Of a stretch of DNA of 64,000 bases, positions 7,201-14,177 are shown in pieces. The notes beneath the pieces are model-generated. The model was given only the letters and a program-made list of their open reading frames with translations. It was not told the DNA's origin and did no database searches. Position 1 is the stretch's first letter. Every line of letters starts with the position of its first letter. The stretch is from contig JAFKFM010000015.1 in assembly GCA_017308135.1 (NCBI GenBank), positions 1 through 64,000 on the forward strand, read 5' to 3'. The DNA comes from Alphaproteobacteria bacterium. Its GTDB lineage: Bacteria > Pseudomonadota > Alphaproteobacteria > CACIAM-22H2. Position numbers and translations under genes: made by a program.

Positions 7201-8225
7201 CTCTTGTTCTTCAGGTCGAACACGACGGCATAGCCGTCTTCCGCCCCCGCGGCGATGCGCCAGCCGTCCGGCGACCAGGCCATCGCGCGGATCGGCTTTT
7301 GTATGTCGGCCGGTGCGCGCAGTTCGAGATCGCGGCGGCTATCCATATCGCCCAAACGCAGCGCGCCGTTTTCGAACCCGCCGCAGACGAAGCCGCTGTC
7401 GGGATGCGCCACGATGCCGGTCATTCCCGCCCCGTCGCCGAACCCGTATTCGACCGGCGGCTGGCCTTCGGGACCTTTGCCCGAGAAATCCCAGCACACG
7501 AAGCAATCGGCGGCGTCGGACAGCAGAAAGCGCGCATCGGCCGTCCAGGCGAGCGTCTTCACCTTGGTGCGATAGCCCGCCATCTGCATGTCCTGTCCGT
7601 TGGCGAGGCGCCAGACATGGATCGCGTTGTCCTGCGTCGTCGTCGCGAGGAATTTGGCATTGGGCGCGTATTTGATCGCGACGTGGCTGCCCTTCCACTC
7701 CATCTTGCGCGGCGCACTGGCGGGATTGCGCACCTGCCAGATCGAGGCCCCGCCGTAATGCGCCGCCGCTACGCGGCTGCCGTCGGGGCTGAAATCGAGC
7801 GCGGTGATCGTGCTGGGATGGGGGCCGAGCTTCTTGGGTTCCGTCCCGCCCGGCGCCCAATACCAGATTTCCTTGCCCACGCCGCAAGCGATGCCGCCGT
7901 TCTTATGCGTGGCGAGCGCGTCGATCCAGCGGCCTTGTGCCTTGCCGATTTCCGCGAGCGACCCATCGACGCCGATGCGCACCAAACGCCCGTCGTCGCC
8001 GCCCGACACGAACGACACGCCATCGGGATGCGGCGCGAAAGACAGGCTGGCGCCGTTATGCGCCTCGACCTCGCGCGTCGAATTGTCGGCGATCGTGACG
8101 AGCTTGACGAGGCCGGAGCCGAGCGCAAACGCCGCCGTTTCGCCGTCCGCCGAAAATGCCGCGCCGGAGACGTAAGCGGCGAAATCGAACTCGCGCTTCG
8201 CGGGCAGTTTGACCGTTTCGCTCAT
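7197..8225 (-). CDS. WD40-repeat protein, last gene of the Zur-box operon
   Basis: A 342-residue cytoplasmic protein made almost wholly of WD40 beta-propeller repeats, seen as repeating units such as LDFSPDGSRVAAAHYGGASIW, IKYAPNAKFLATTTQDNAIHVW and MAWSPDGWRIAAGAEDG. It has no signal peptide and no extra catalytic domain. Its ATG overlaps the stop of the COG0523 GTPase gene by four bases, so the two are translationally coupled. A scaffold or partner role for the GTPase is an inference from this coupling; no biochemical function is known to me. The stop overlaps the end of the VOC gene on the other strand. Confidence 0.9.
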   Translation of the reverse strand: MSETVKLPAKREFDFAAYVSGAAFSADGETAAFALGSGLVKLVTIADNSTREVEAHNGASLSFAPHPDGVSFVSGGDDGRLVRIGVDGSLAEIGKAQGRWIDALATHKNGGIACGVGKEIWYWAPGGTEPKKLGPHPSTITALDFSPDGSRVAAAHYGGASIWQVRNPASAPRKMEWKGSHVAIKYAPNAKFLATTTQDNAIHVWRLANGQDMQMAGYRTKVKTLAWTADARFLLSDAADCFVCWDFSGKGPEGQPPVEYGFGDGAGMTGIVAHPDSGFVCGGFENGALRLGDMDSRRDLELRAPADIQKPIRAMAWSPDGWRIAAGAEDGYAVVFDLKNKS

Positions 8226-9313
8226 GCCGCTTTGCAGGATTCGAAGCCGGATTTCAGCGCGTCGGCATCGAGCTTGCGGCCGATGAACACGAGCTTCGAT
8301 TGACGCTTCTCGCCTTTGCGCCAGTTCTGGCCCCAGGTCGAATCCGCGATCATATGCACGGCCTGGAACACGAAACGCTGTTCGGCCCCGTCGATCGACA
8401 TGACGCCCTTGGCGCGCAGGATATTCTGGCCTTGCGTCTGCAACACGCCGGAAATCCAGGTGCGGAATTTCTCCGGATCGACCGGCCCGTCGATCACCGC
8501 CGCGACGGAGAAGATGTCGTCGGCATGGCGCGGGTGTGCATGGGCATGATGGGAATGATCATGCGTGGGATCGTCGCAATGATCGTCGTGGCAGTCTTCG
8601 CCATGGTGGTGATGATGATCATGTCCGTGATGATCGTGGTCGTGATCATGGTCATGGCCATGCGCGTGATCGTGCAGGAAATGCGGATCGAGCTCCAGGA
8701 TGCGCTGAAGATCGAACGAACCCTTGTTGAGGATCAATTCGAGGGCGATCTCGCTCTTCTTCGTGCGATGCAGGCGCGCATAGGGATTGATCTCGCGGAT
8801 GCGGCGCTCGACGGCGCTCAATTCCGCCGGCGTCACCAGATCGGTCTTGTTGAGCAGGATCACGTCGGCGAAGGCGACTTGATCTTCCGCCTCGCGGCTG
8901 TCTTCCAGGCGCAGCGGGAAATGTTTGGCGTCGACCACGGTCACGACCGCGTCGAGCTTGGTCTTGGTCTTGACCTCGTCGTCGGTGAAGAAGGTCTGCG
9001 CGACCGGGGCGGGTTCCGCCAAGCCCGTCGTTTCGACGATGATGCCGTCGAATTGGCCGCTGCGCTTCATCAAGCCGCCGATCGTGCGGATCAGATCGCC
9101 GCGCACAGTGCAGCAGATGCAGCCGTTGTTCATCTCGAAGATTTCTTCGTCCGTGCCGACCACGATGTCGTTGTCGATACCGACCTCGCCGAACTCGTTG
9201 ATGATCACGGCGTATTTCTTGCCGTGGCTCTCGGTCAGGATGCGGTTCAGCAGCGTGGTCTTGCCCGCCCCCAGATAGCCGGTGAGGACGGTGACGGGAA
9301 TTTGCTCGGTCAT
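8222..9313 (-). CDS. COG0523 (CobW-like) GTPase, His-rich, likely zinc metallochaperone
   Basis: A 363-residue G3E-family P-loop GTPase. The Walker A motif GYLGAGKTTLLN lies at residues 11-22, the invariant metal-binding CxCC motif (NNGCICCTVRGDL) near residue 65, and the guanine-specificity NKTDLV near residue 155. About residues 215-270 form an extreme His/Asp-rich segment typical of zinc-handling members, followed by the CobW C-terminal domain. COG0523 proteins of the ZNG1/ZigA type deliver zinc under starvation. CobW proper works in cobalamin synthesis. The upstream Zur-type palindrome favours zinc, while the nearby cobalamin riboswitch keeps cobalt possible. Confidence 0.93.
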   Translation of the reverse strand: MTEQIPVTVLTGYLGAGKTTLLNRILTESHGKKYAVIINEFGEVGIDNDIVVGTDEEIFEMNNGCICCTVRGDLIRTIGGLMKRSGQFDGIIVETTGLAEPAPVAQTFFTDDEVKTKTKLDAVVTVVDAKHFPLRLEDSREAEDQVAFADVILLNKTDLVTPAELSAVERRIREINPYARLHRTKKSEIALELILNKGSFDLQRILELDPHFLHDHAHGHDHDHDHDHHGHDHHHHHGEDCHDDHCDDPTHDHSHHAHAHPRHADDIFSVAAVIDGPVDPEKFRTWISGVLQTQGQNILRAKGVMSIDGAEQRFVFQAVHMIADSTWGQNWRKGEKRQSKLVFIGRKLDADALKSGFESCKAA

Positions 9314-9343
9314 GGAATGGGTGCTCCGGGTTCTCCCCCGGAT

Positions 9344-10255
9344 TTAGCCCGTCCGGCGCGCGGTTTCCACCCCTGTGGCAACAGGGTTATCGGCGGCGCC
9401 ATGGACATGCAGATCCGCGCATTCCAGGGCGGCGGCGGTATCGCCGGAGCTGGCGGGAACCCGCGCCCCCCGATCCTGGCCCAAAGCGGTGCGCAAAGCC
9501 GCGCACGTCACCACGACGGCAAAGCCGGGCCACAGCATCAAAGCCGGGTGATCGAACATATAAAGCCGGTATTCGAACAGCATCGCCCCCCAATCCGGGC
9601 GGCTGGAATCGGCGCCGAGGCCCAAAAAAGCCAACGCGGCATAGGCGATGACGATCCGCCCGAGCTTGGCGCCCAAATAGGCGAGCTGCGTGTCGAGCAC
9701 GGCGGGCAGAACATGGCGGAACATCAGCCGGGATTTGGTGCCGCCCAAGGCGCGCGCGGCCTGGACATAAGGCTCGGACAACGCGCGCCGCGCCAAACCG
9801 TCGGCGAGCAGCGCGTAAGGTCCCCACGCACCCAGGCCCAACGCGATGCCGGCGGTGACGGCGTCGAAACCAAGAAGCGACACGATCGCGATAGCGACGA
9901 CCAACGTGGGCATCACGCTGGCGAACTCGGCCACGCGCAGCAGCGCGCCGCGCAAAATGCCGGACGTACTCGCCGCCGCGAGTCCGACCGCGAGCCCCAG
10001 CATCACGCACATCGTCGCGACGATGCCGAGTGCGAGGAACGTGCGCCCCATCCCCGCCATCAAGCGCGCGAGCACATCGCGGCCGAGATGATCGGTGCCC
10101 AGCCAATGCGCGAGTGTCGGCGCGCCATGCCGGTTGAGCATGTCGATCGCGTCGGGTGCGTAAGGCTGCCACACGGCGCAGATCAATGCCGTGCCTGCGA
10201 GTGCGGGCAGCACCCATAGACGACGCTCGACGATGGCGGGCGCATGATGCGACAT
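9344..10255 (-). CDS. ABC transporter permease, DppC/NikC type, with unusual C-terminal tail
   Basis: A 303-residue inner-membrane permease of the dipeptide/nickel importer class. It shows the N-terminal signature HWLGTDHLGRDVLARL, about six membrane segments, and a good EAA loop (QAARALGGTKSRLMFRHVLP) that should dock an ATPase. The ATG at 10255 overlaps the stop of the upstream permease (TGATG). Relatives normally end soon after a GLRDALDPR-like motif. Here the sequence drifts (ALRTALGQDRG) and runs on for about 40 residues, including ALECADLHVHG, which resembles the first strand of an ABC ATPase. No ATPase gene follows. Confidence 0.88.
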   Translation of the reverse strand: MSHHAPAIVERRLWVLPALAGTALICAVWQPYAPDAIDMLNRHGAPTLAHWLGTDHLGRDVLARLMAGMGRTFLALGIVATMCVMLGLAVGLAAASTSGILRGALLRVAEFASVMPTLVVAIAIVSLLGFDAVTAGIALGLGAWGPYALLADGLARRALSEPYVQAARALGGTKSRLMFRHVLPAVLDTQLAYLGAKLGRIVIAYAALAFLGLGADSSRPDWGAMLFEYRLYMFDHPALMLWPGFAVVVTCAALRTALGQDRGARVPASSGDTAAALECADLHVHGAADNPVATGVETARRTG

Positions 10256-11175
10256 CAGCGCAGCCTCGGATCCAGAAGATGGCGCGCACCCGCCGCGACG
10301 AAGGCGATCGCCAGCATCCATGCCGCCGCGACGACGATATAGGCTTGCAGCACGAAGTAGTCGCGCATGGCGATGCTATCGACCAGGAACGTGCCCAGGC
10401 CCGGCAGGCCGAACACGACTTCGACGACGGCGGTCCCGCCGACGACCCAGCCCGCTTCGGCCGTCAACGCCGCACTCAAGCCGAGGCGCGCGTAGCGCCC
10501 GCCTTGCGCTTCCAGCGCCGTATCCGGATCGGCGCCCTTGGCCAGCGCCGTGCGGAAATAATCGGCGCGGCTCACTTCGGCGAGGCCCGCGCGATAGACC
10601 TGCGCCAACGGTCCCAAACCGGTGAAGGCGACGATCAGGATCGGCAGCACGTAACGCGCGGGCCCCTCGCCCAGCACATCGATCACGCGCAATTCGACCG
10701 CGAAAAACCATAGCAGCAAGCAACCGAGCCAAAAGGCCGGGATCGCTTGCGCACCCAGCGTGGCGGCATCGAGCACGCGCGCGGCCCAACCGTTCGGGCG
10801 TTTCGCGGCCCCGCGCGCGAGCGGTCCCACGGCGAGCAACGCCACGAACAAACCGCCGAAGCCGACGATTAGACTGACCGGCAAACGCTTGGCGAACTCG
10901 TCGAGGATTGGCGCGCCGGTCTTGAACGACCGCCGCCAATCGCCGGTCAGAAAATCGCCGAGCCACGCCGCGTATTGCAGCGGCAAGGCCTGGTCGAGGC
11001 CCCATTCGCGATGCAGGGCCGCGACCGTGTCGGGATCGGCGGCTTGGCCGAACGCCACGAGGCTCAATACCGCCGGATCGGCGGGCATCGCGCGCACGAC
11101 GGCGAACGCGGCGAGACTGGCGAGCCACAGCAACAGCAGGGCTCGCAATCCTTCCGCGATCGCCGCGCGCGGCAT
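10255..11175 (-). CDS. ABC transporter permease, DppB/NikB type
   Basis: A 306-residue inner-membrane permease, partner of the downstream DppC-type protein. It keeps the DppB layout: an N-terminal membrane helix, the periplasmic segment with DPDTVAALHREWGLDQ-like sequence and LGDFLTGDWRRSF, then five more helices and a terminal LLDPRLR. The EAA loop (RTALAKGADPDTALEAQGG) is degenerate in its second half compared with typical members. The start codon directly abuts the stop of the binding-protein gene, so it belongs to the same transcript. Substrate could be a peptide, metal complex or metallophore. Confidence 0.88.
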   Translation of the reverse strand: MPRAAIAEGLRALLLLWLASLAAFAVVRAMPADPAVLSLVAFGQAADPDTVAALHREWGLDQALPLQYAAWLGDFLTGDWRRSFKTGAPILDEFAKRLPVSLIVGFGGLFVALLAVGPLARGAAKRPNGWAARVLDAATLGAQAIPAFWLGCLLLWFFAVELRVIDVLGEGPARYVLPILIVAFTGLGPLAQVYRAGLAEVSRADYFRTALAKGADPDTALEAQGGRYARLGLSAALTAEAGWVVGGTAVVEVVFGLPGLGTFLVDSIAMRDYFVLQAYIVVAAAWMLAIAFVAAGARHLLDPRLR

Positions 11176-12651
11176 TTACGGGCTCGCGCGCAGATCGGCG
11201 CGCAACACGTAATAGTCGGACGGGTACGGCACGTACGACGCCGCACGTTTCGACAGGCCGACATGCCAGACCGGCGTCATCAGGTAGACGACCGGCGCCT
11301 GCGCGAAGACGAGTTGCTCGATCCCTTTGAGCGCCGCGGCGCGGGCGGGGGCCGCGTCGATCTCGCGCAAGCGGTCCAGCGCCGCATCGACTGGGGCGCT
11401 GGCGAACGACATGAAATTGGTCGCCGAGGTCGAGCGCAGATATTGCTCGAACACGAAGGCACCGTCGCCGCCAGGGGCCGCGTGCATCGCCCAAAGCGCG
11501 GCGTCGTAGCGCTTGGCCTGAAGCTGCGGCGAGATCGCTTCCGTCACCTCGATGCGCACGCGAAAACCGATCCGCTCCAAACTCGCGCGGATCACCGGGG
11601 CGATGGTCACGAGATCGGGGCGCTGCGGATAGGTCGTCAGCGTGAACTCCAGCGCGCGCCCGTCCTTCATCCGCTGACCGTTCGCCCCCGCCTTCCAGCC
11701 CGCGTCGTCGAGCAGTTTTTCCGCTTCGCGCGCGTCATGCTTGCGCGGGCTTTCCGACGCGAATGGGAACACGCGCGGGAACATGCCGGTCGCCGTTTCG
11801 CCGCCATTGGCGGCGGCGATCAGCATGGAACGATCGATCGCGAGATCGACCGCTTGGCGCACTTTCACATCGTCGAAGGGCGCGCGCTGCGTGTTCAGCA
11901 GCGCCATGTATTGATAGGCGACCGGCGTCGACTTGATCGTCAGTTCCGGCCGCCGCTTCAAGCGCGGCAGCGTTTCGGGCGCGAGGTTGAACGCGATATC
12001 GACCTCGCCGCTTTCAAGCCCGAGGGCCAGCGTCTGCGCATCGCCGATCCGGCGGATCGTGACGGCGGGCCGCGACGCCACGTCGCGATAGAACGGGTTG
12101 GGTTCGAGGCGCAGACTCTCGCCGCGCTTGAACTCGACCGCGCGGAACGGCCCGGTCATGCTCGCATTCGTGCCGTCGAATTTGTGGATCGCGAGCGGAA
12201 ACTCCGCGAGCACGCTTTCGATCGCCGCGACGGGGCGTTCGGGACGCAAGCGCAGCTCGCGCGCGTTCAGCACGTCGAGGGCGGGCGTACCGATCTGACC
12301 GCGCGCGCGCGGATTTTCCTTGGTCGCGCGGTCGAGCGACGCCTTCAACGCGGTCGCGTCCAAGAGCGAACCGTCGGCGAATTTGAGATCGGGCTTCAAA
12401 CGAATGATGAAGCTTTCGCCATCCCGCCGCACGCTTTCGGCGAGGTTCGGCACGATGCGGCCTTCGCGGTCGACGGTGAACAACGTCTCCGCCACGCCAT
12501 GCGATTGCAGCGCCCAACCGGCGACGCCTTGGGCGGGATCGAGGGAGTCGGTCAGGAAGCCCTGCCCGACGACGAGCGGGCGGGTTTGCGCGTCGGCCGG
12601 AACGGCCGTGAGAGCGAGTGCGGCGGCGGCCGCGAGAATACGGAACTGCAT
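11176..12651 (-). CDS. ABC transporter substrate-binding protein, family 5 (DppA/NikA type)
   Basis: A 491-residue periplasmic solute-binding protein of family 5, which binds peptides, nickel chelates or metallophores. The chosen start MQFRILAAAAALALTAVPADAQ gives a clean signal peptide and follows GAAGGGG. A longer in-frame start would cover the Zur-type palindrome. Family features include LDPAQGVAGWALQSHGVAETL, WxFxLK-like FIIRLKPDLKFADGS and RQAVDLAIDRSML. It is the first gene after the palindrome at 12676-12690, 24 bases upstream, which places the transporter under probable Zur repression. Zinc-metallophore import is therefore an inference from regulation, not from the protein itself. Confidence 0.9.
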   Translation of the reverse strand: MQFRILAAAAALALTAVPADAQTRPLVVGQGFLTDSLDPAQGVAGWALQSHGVAETLFTVDREGRIVPNLAESVRRDGESFIIRLKPDLKFADGSLLDATALKASLDRATKENPRARGQIGTPALDVLNARELRLRPERPVAAIESVLAEFPLAIHKFDGTNASMTGPFRAVEFKRGESLRLEPNPFYRDVASRPAVTIRRIGDAQTLALGLESGEVDIAFNLAPETLPRLKRRPELTIKSTPVAYQYMALLNTQRAPFDDVKVRQAVDLAIDRSMLIAAANGGETATGMFPRVFPFASESPRKHDAREAEKLLDDAGWKAGANGQRMKDGRALEFTLTTYPQRPDLVTIAPVIRASLERIGFRVRIEVTEAISPQLQAKRYDAALWAMHAAPGGDGAFVFEQYLRSTSATNFMSFASAPVDAALDRLREIDAAPARAAALKGIEQLVFAQAPVVYLMTPVWHVGLSKRAASYVPYPSDYYVLRADLRASP

Positions 12652-12675
12652 GTTTCGACCCCTTCGGGAGGAAAG

Positions 12676-12690
12676 TGTTATACTATAACA
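12676..12690 (-). promoter_or_regulatory. Zur-type operator palindrome
   Basis: A perfect 7-1-7 palindrome, TGTTATACTATAACA. It matches the GTTATANTATAAC core known for Zur operators in proteobacteria. It lies 25 bases before the start of the binding-protein gene and overlaps the stop codon of the upstream DUF1636 gene. The same core occurs once more in the window, before the porin-like gene at 34828-34846, which supports a real shared regulator. Confidence 0.8.
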
Positions 12691-13132
12691 AATCTTGGAC
12701 GCCAGGCTTTTCATCAAGGACCAAGGGTCCTTTCCAGCCGGGCGGCGCGATGCGGGCGAGAATTCCGGCGCGTAGCGGCTCGGGCCGTTCCTTGCGATCG
12801 AGGAATCCGTCGATGCGGTCGCGATACATCAGGAAGGCGTCGATCACGTCGCCCGCATGGATCGCGGGATCGAGATCCCCGAACAGGAAGGTGAAGCGCT
12901 TGGCGCCGCCCGCGAACGCGACCGTACAGGCGCGCGTGCATTGGCTTTGGCAATAGATGTCGCGCCGATGCACATCGCCGAGCCCGCGCTTGGCGAGTTC
13001 GGCGTCGATGGCTTGCGCGAATTTGCGCCCCGGCCGTTCTTCGAGCGGACCTTCCCAGCCCGGCGGCCGGCAGCGGTTGCAGACGTCTAATGTTGGCGAT
13101 GGCAATGTTGGTGGTGGCGAGTCTTCAGACAT
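12683..13132 (-). CDS. DUF1636 predicted metal-binding protein
   Basis: A 149-residue DUF1636 (COG5469) protein. Two cysteine groups are visible, CNRC near residue 18 and CQSQCTRAC near residue 60, in a ferredoxin-like arrangement suited to metal or cluster binding. The family core FTFLFGDLDPAIHAGDV and the ending RPEPLRAGILARI are clear. The start MSEDSPPP is chosen because longer in-frame starts would read through the riboswitch. DUF1636 genes are commonly tied to cobalamin synthesis or cobalt uptake, and this one sits 108 bases after a B12 box. Its molecular role is unknown. Its stop codon lies inside the Zur-type palindrome of the next operon. Confidence 0.85.
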   Translation of the reverse strand: MSEDSPPPTLPSPTLDVCNRCRPPGWEGPLEERPGRKFAQAIDAELAKRGLGDVHRRDIYCQSQCTRACTVAFAGGAKRFTFLFGDLDPAIHAGDVIDAFLMYRDRIDGFLDRKERPEPLRAGILARIAPPGWKGPLVLDEKPGVQDLL

Positions 13133-13136
13133 TTCG

Positions 13137-13161
13137 GGCGGAACCCCTGTTTCGGTTCGCC
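13137..13161 (-). promoter_or_regulatory. Hairpin over the DUF1636 ribosome binding site
   Basis: On the minus strand GGCGAACC and GGTTCCGCC form an 8-bp stem with one bulged base, ending five bases before the start codon. The likely Shine-Dalgarno AGGGG is in the loop and stem. This is a plausible expression platform by which the upstream cobalamin aptamer could block translation. Confidence 0.55.
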
Positions 13162-13240
13162 ACAGACGAGAGGACGGATTGCGATTTCCGCCTTGTCGCA
13201 CCGGGACACCCCGCCCGATACGCTCGCACGTGACCGACGT

Positions 13241-13393
13241 CGATGGCAGGTCTCCTGGCTCGCGGGTCGTCGCCGAACCGTCGCCTTCCCGGCGTTCCGC
13301 GCCAGTGGCAATTTGACGATCCGGCTCGCCGCTCACAGTTGCGGGGGCAGCCGCGGATGAAGGCCCTTACGAGCCCGCGCCGCGTTCCCTCTA
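13241..13393 (-). ncRNA. Cobalamin riboswitch, 3' part of the aptamer
   Basis: The minus strand carries the hallmarks of the cobalamin (AdoCbl) riboswitch in order: AGGGAACGCGG, GCTGCCCCCGCAACTGTGA, GCCACTGG, CGGGAAGGCG, and the B12 box AGCCAGGAGACCTGCC at 13245-13260. The closing P1 strand CCATCG follows at 13241-13246. What is missing here is the 5' P1/P2 portion, which lies 271 bases further upstream at 13665-13690, beyond an inserted inverted-repeat element. The riboswitch controls the DUF1636 gene and possibly genes further downstream. Confidence 0.92.
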
Positions 13394-13664
13394 AGAGCAT
13401 GACCAGGCGGGATTGAATCGTCTGCGTTGGGTTTCCGGCGCGTGCGAACCGCGAGGCGCGGTCCGAAGCCGATAGTGGTTCTATCGGCGAGGACCGCAAC
13501 AAAGCGGGCGCCCGCCGGAACCCAACCCGAAGGGCCGCGTACTTTTGCGTCGCGGGGGTGTCGAAGGGCTCGCGCGTAGCACCACTACGCGACTTCGCCC
13601 TCCTCCTACCCGCGACGCAAAATTCCTGCGGCGCAGACGGCTCACTCCCACCTGGTCATGCTCT
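13394..13664. mobile_element. MITE-like inverted-repeat element inserted in the riboswitch
   Basis: A 271-bp element bounded by inverted repeats: AGAGCATGACCAGG at 13394-13407 and its exact complement at 13651-13664. Pairing extends inward to about 33 bp with 29 matches. Inside are two nested inverted repeats. The first pairs 13426-13440 with 13513-13526 and holds a strong hairpin at 13458-13497. The second pairs 13543-13556 perfectly with 13609-13622 and holds a hairpin at 13573-13591. There is no open reading frame with a transposase. No clear target duplication was found. It interrupts the cobalamin aptamer between its complementary GTTCCC and GGGAAC strands. A structured-RNA extension of the riboswitch is the alternative reading. 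Confidence 0.75.
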
Positions 13665-13690
13665 CATCCCTGGCGGGAACCATCGCGCGC
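13665..13690 (-). ncRNA. Cobalamin riboswitch, detached 5' part of the aptamer
   Basis: On the minus strand this reads CGATGG (P1), GTTCCC, GCCAGGGATG, which is how alphaproteobacterial cobalamin aptamers usually begin just before their AAAAGGGAA segment. CGATGG at 13680-13685 is complementary to CCATCG right after the B12 box at 13241-13246, and GTTCCC is complementary to GGGAAC at 13384-13389. Both helices can therefore still form if the inserted element folds out as a stem. Confidence 0.75.
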
Positions 13691-13734
13691 ACGGTGCTTG
13701 TCCGGGTCGGGCTTGTCAAGGTACCCAAGGCGCC

Positions 13735-14145
13735 ATGTTTCTGCCCCGGCCCGCCGCTATCGCGATCGTCCCGCACCAAGGCAAGGTGCTGCTGGTCCGC
13801 CGCGCCAATCCGCCCGATCCGGGACGCTGGGGATTTCCGGGCGGCAAGATCGAACCGGGCGAGACCTATATGGCCGCGGCAATCCGCGAACTGGCGGAGG
13901 AAACCGCCGTGCGCGCCGAAGCCTTGCGCGCGATCGATGCGCTCGACGTGATCGTGCGCGACGAAACCGGCGATCTCAAATTCCACTACGTGCTGGTCGC
14001 GGTGCTGTGCCGCTTTATCGACGGCACGCCGGTCGCCGGCGACGACGTGCACGATTCCGGCTGGTTCGATCCGGCCCAAATCGCCGCCACCCCGCAAATA
14101 TTCCTGGACCGGGTGGCGGGTTTGGCCCAGCGGGCGCTGGCTTGA
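13735..14145 (+). CDS. NUDIX hydrolase
   Basis: A 136-residue NUDIX pyrophosphohydrolase, a class that cleaves nucleoside diphosphate-X compounds. The NUDIX box runs GGKIEPGETYMAAAIRELAE followed by ETAV, with the catalytic Glu residues in place and Ala instead of the usual Gly near its end. The start MFLPRPAAIAIVPHQGK is chosen because longer in-frame starts read through the inverted-repeat element and have no family similarity. The N-terminal layout (VLLVRRANPPDPGRWGFPGG) is close to ADP-ribose or dihydroneopterin/MutT-type enzymes, but the exact substrate cannot be set. Confidence 0.9.
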   Translation: MFLPRPAAIAIVPHQGKVLLVRRANPPDPGRWGFPGGKIEPGETYMAAAIRELAEETAVRAEALRAIDALDVIVRDETGDLKFHYVLVAVLCRFIDGTPVAGDDVHDSGWFDPAQIAATPQIFLDRVAGLAQRALA

Positions 14146-14177
14146 GGGCTCGGCCGCCGGGTGGTACTCTTTAGTCC

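Larger units (their letters stand above)
13133..13734. other. Intergenic region between DUF1636 and the NUDIX gene
   Basis: This 602-base gene-free stretch holds, from left to right, a ribosome-site hairpin, the 3' aptamer, the inverted-repeat element and the 5' aptamer. A perfect minus-35 TTGACA lies on the minus strand at 13714-13719, but no good minus-10 follows at 17 bases. It is a possible promoter of the riboswitch transcript. Only 44 bases separate the aptamer from the NUDIX start codon, so both directions share very little promoter space. Confidence 0.6.

Noticed and set aside
8540-8680. Short tandem repeat-like DNA resembling a microsatellite
   Set aside because: It is the coding sequence of the His/Asp-rich segment of the COG0523 GTPase, not a non-coding repeat array.
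8300-10219. Long open frame opposite the GTPase and permease genes (639 codons)
   Set aside because: It is a shadow of GC-rich genes on the minus strand. Its translation is rich in Arg, Gly, His and Met runs that mirror the His-rich stretch, with no family motif.
13133-13336. Longer start for the DUF1636 gene reading through the leader
   Set aside because: The added residues would be encoded by the B12 box and expression platform, and homologues begin near the CNRC motif.
13394-13400. Target-site duplication of the inverted-repeat element
   Set aside because: Bases flanking the two ends (CTCTA on the left, CATCC on the right) do not repeat each other, so no duplication can be claimed.
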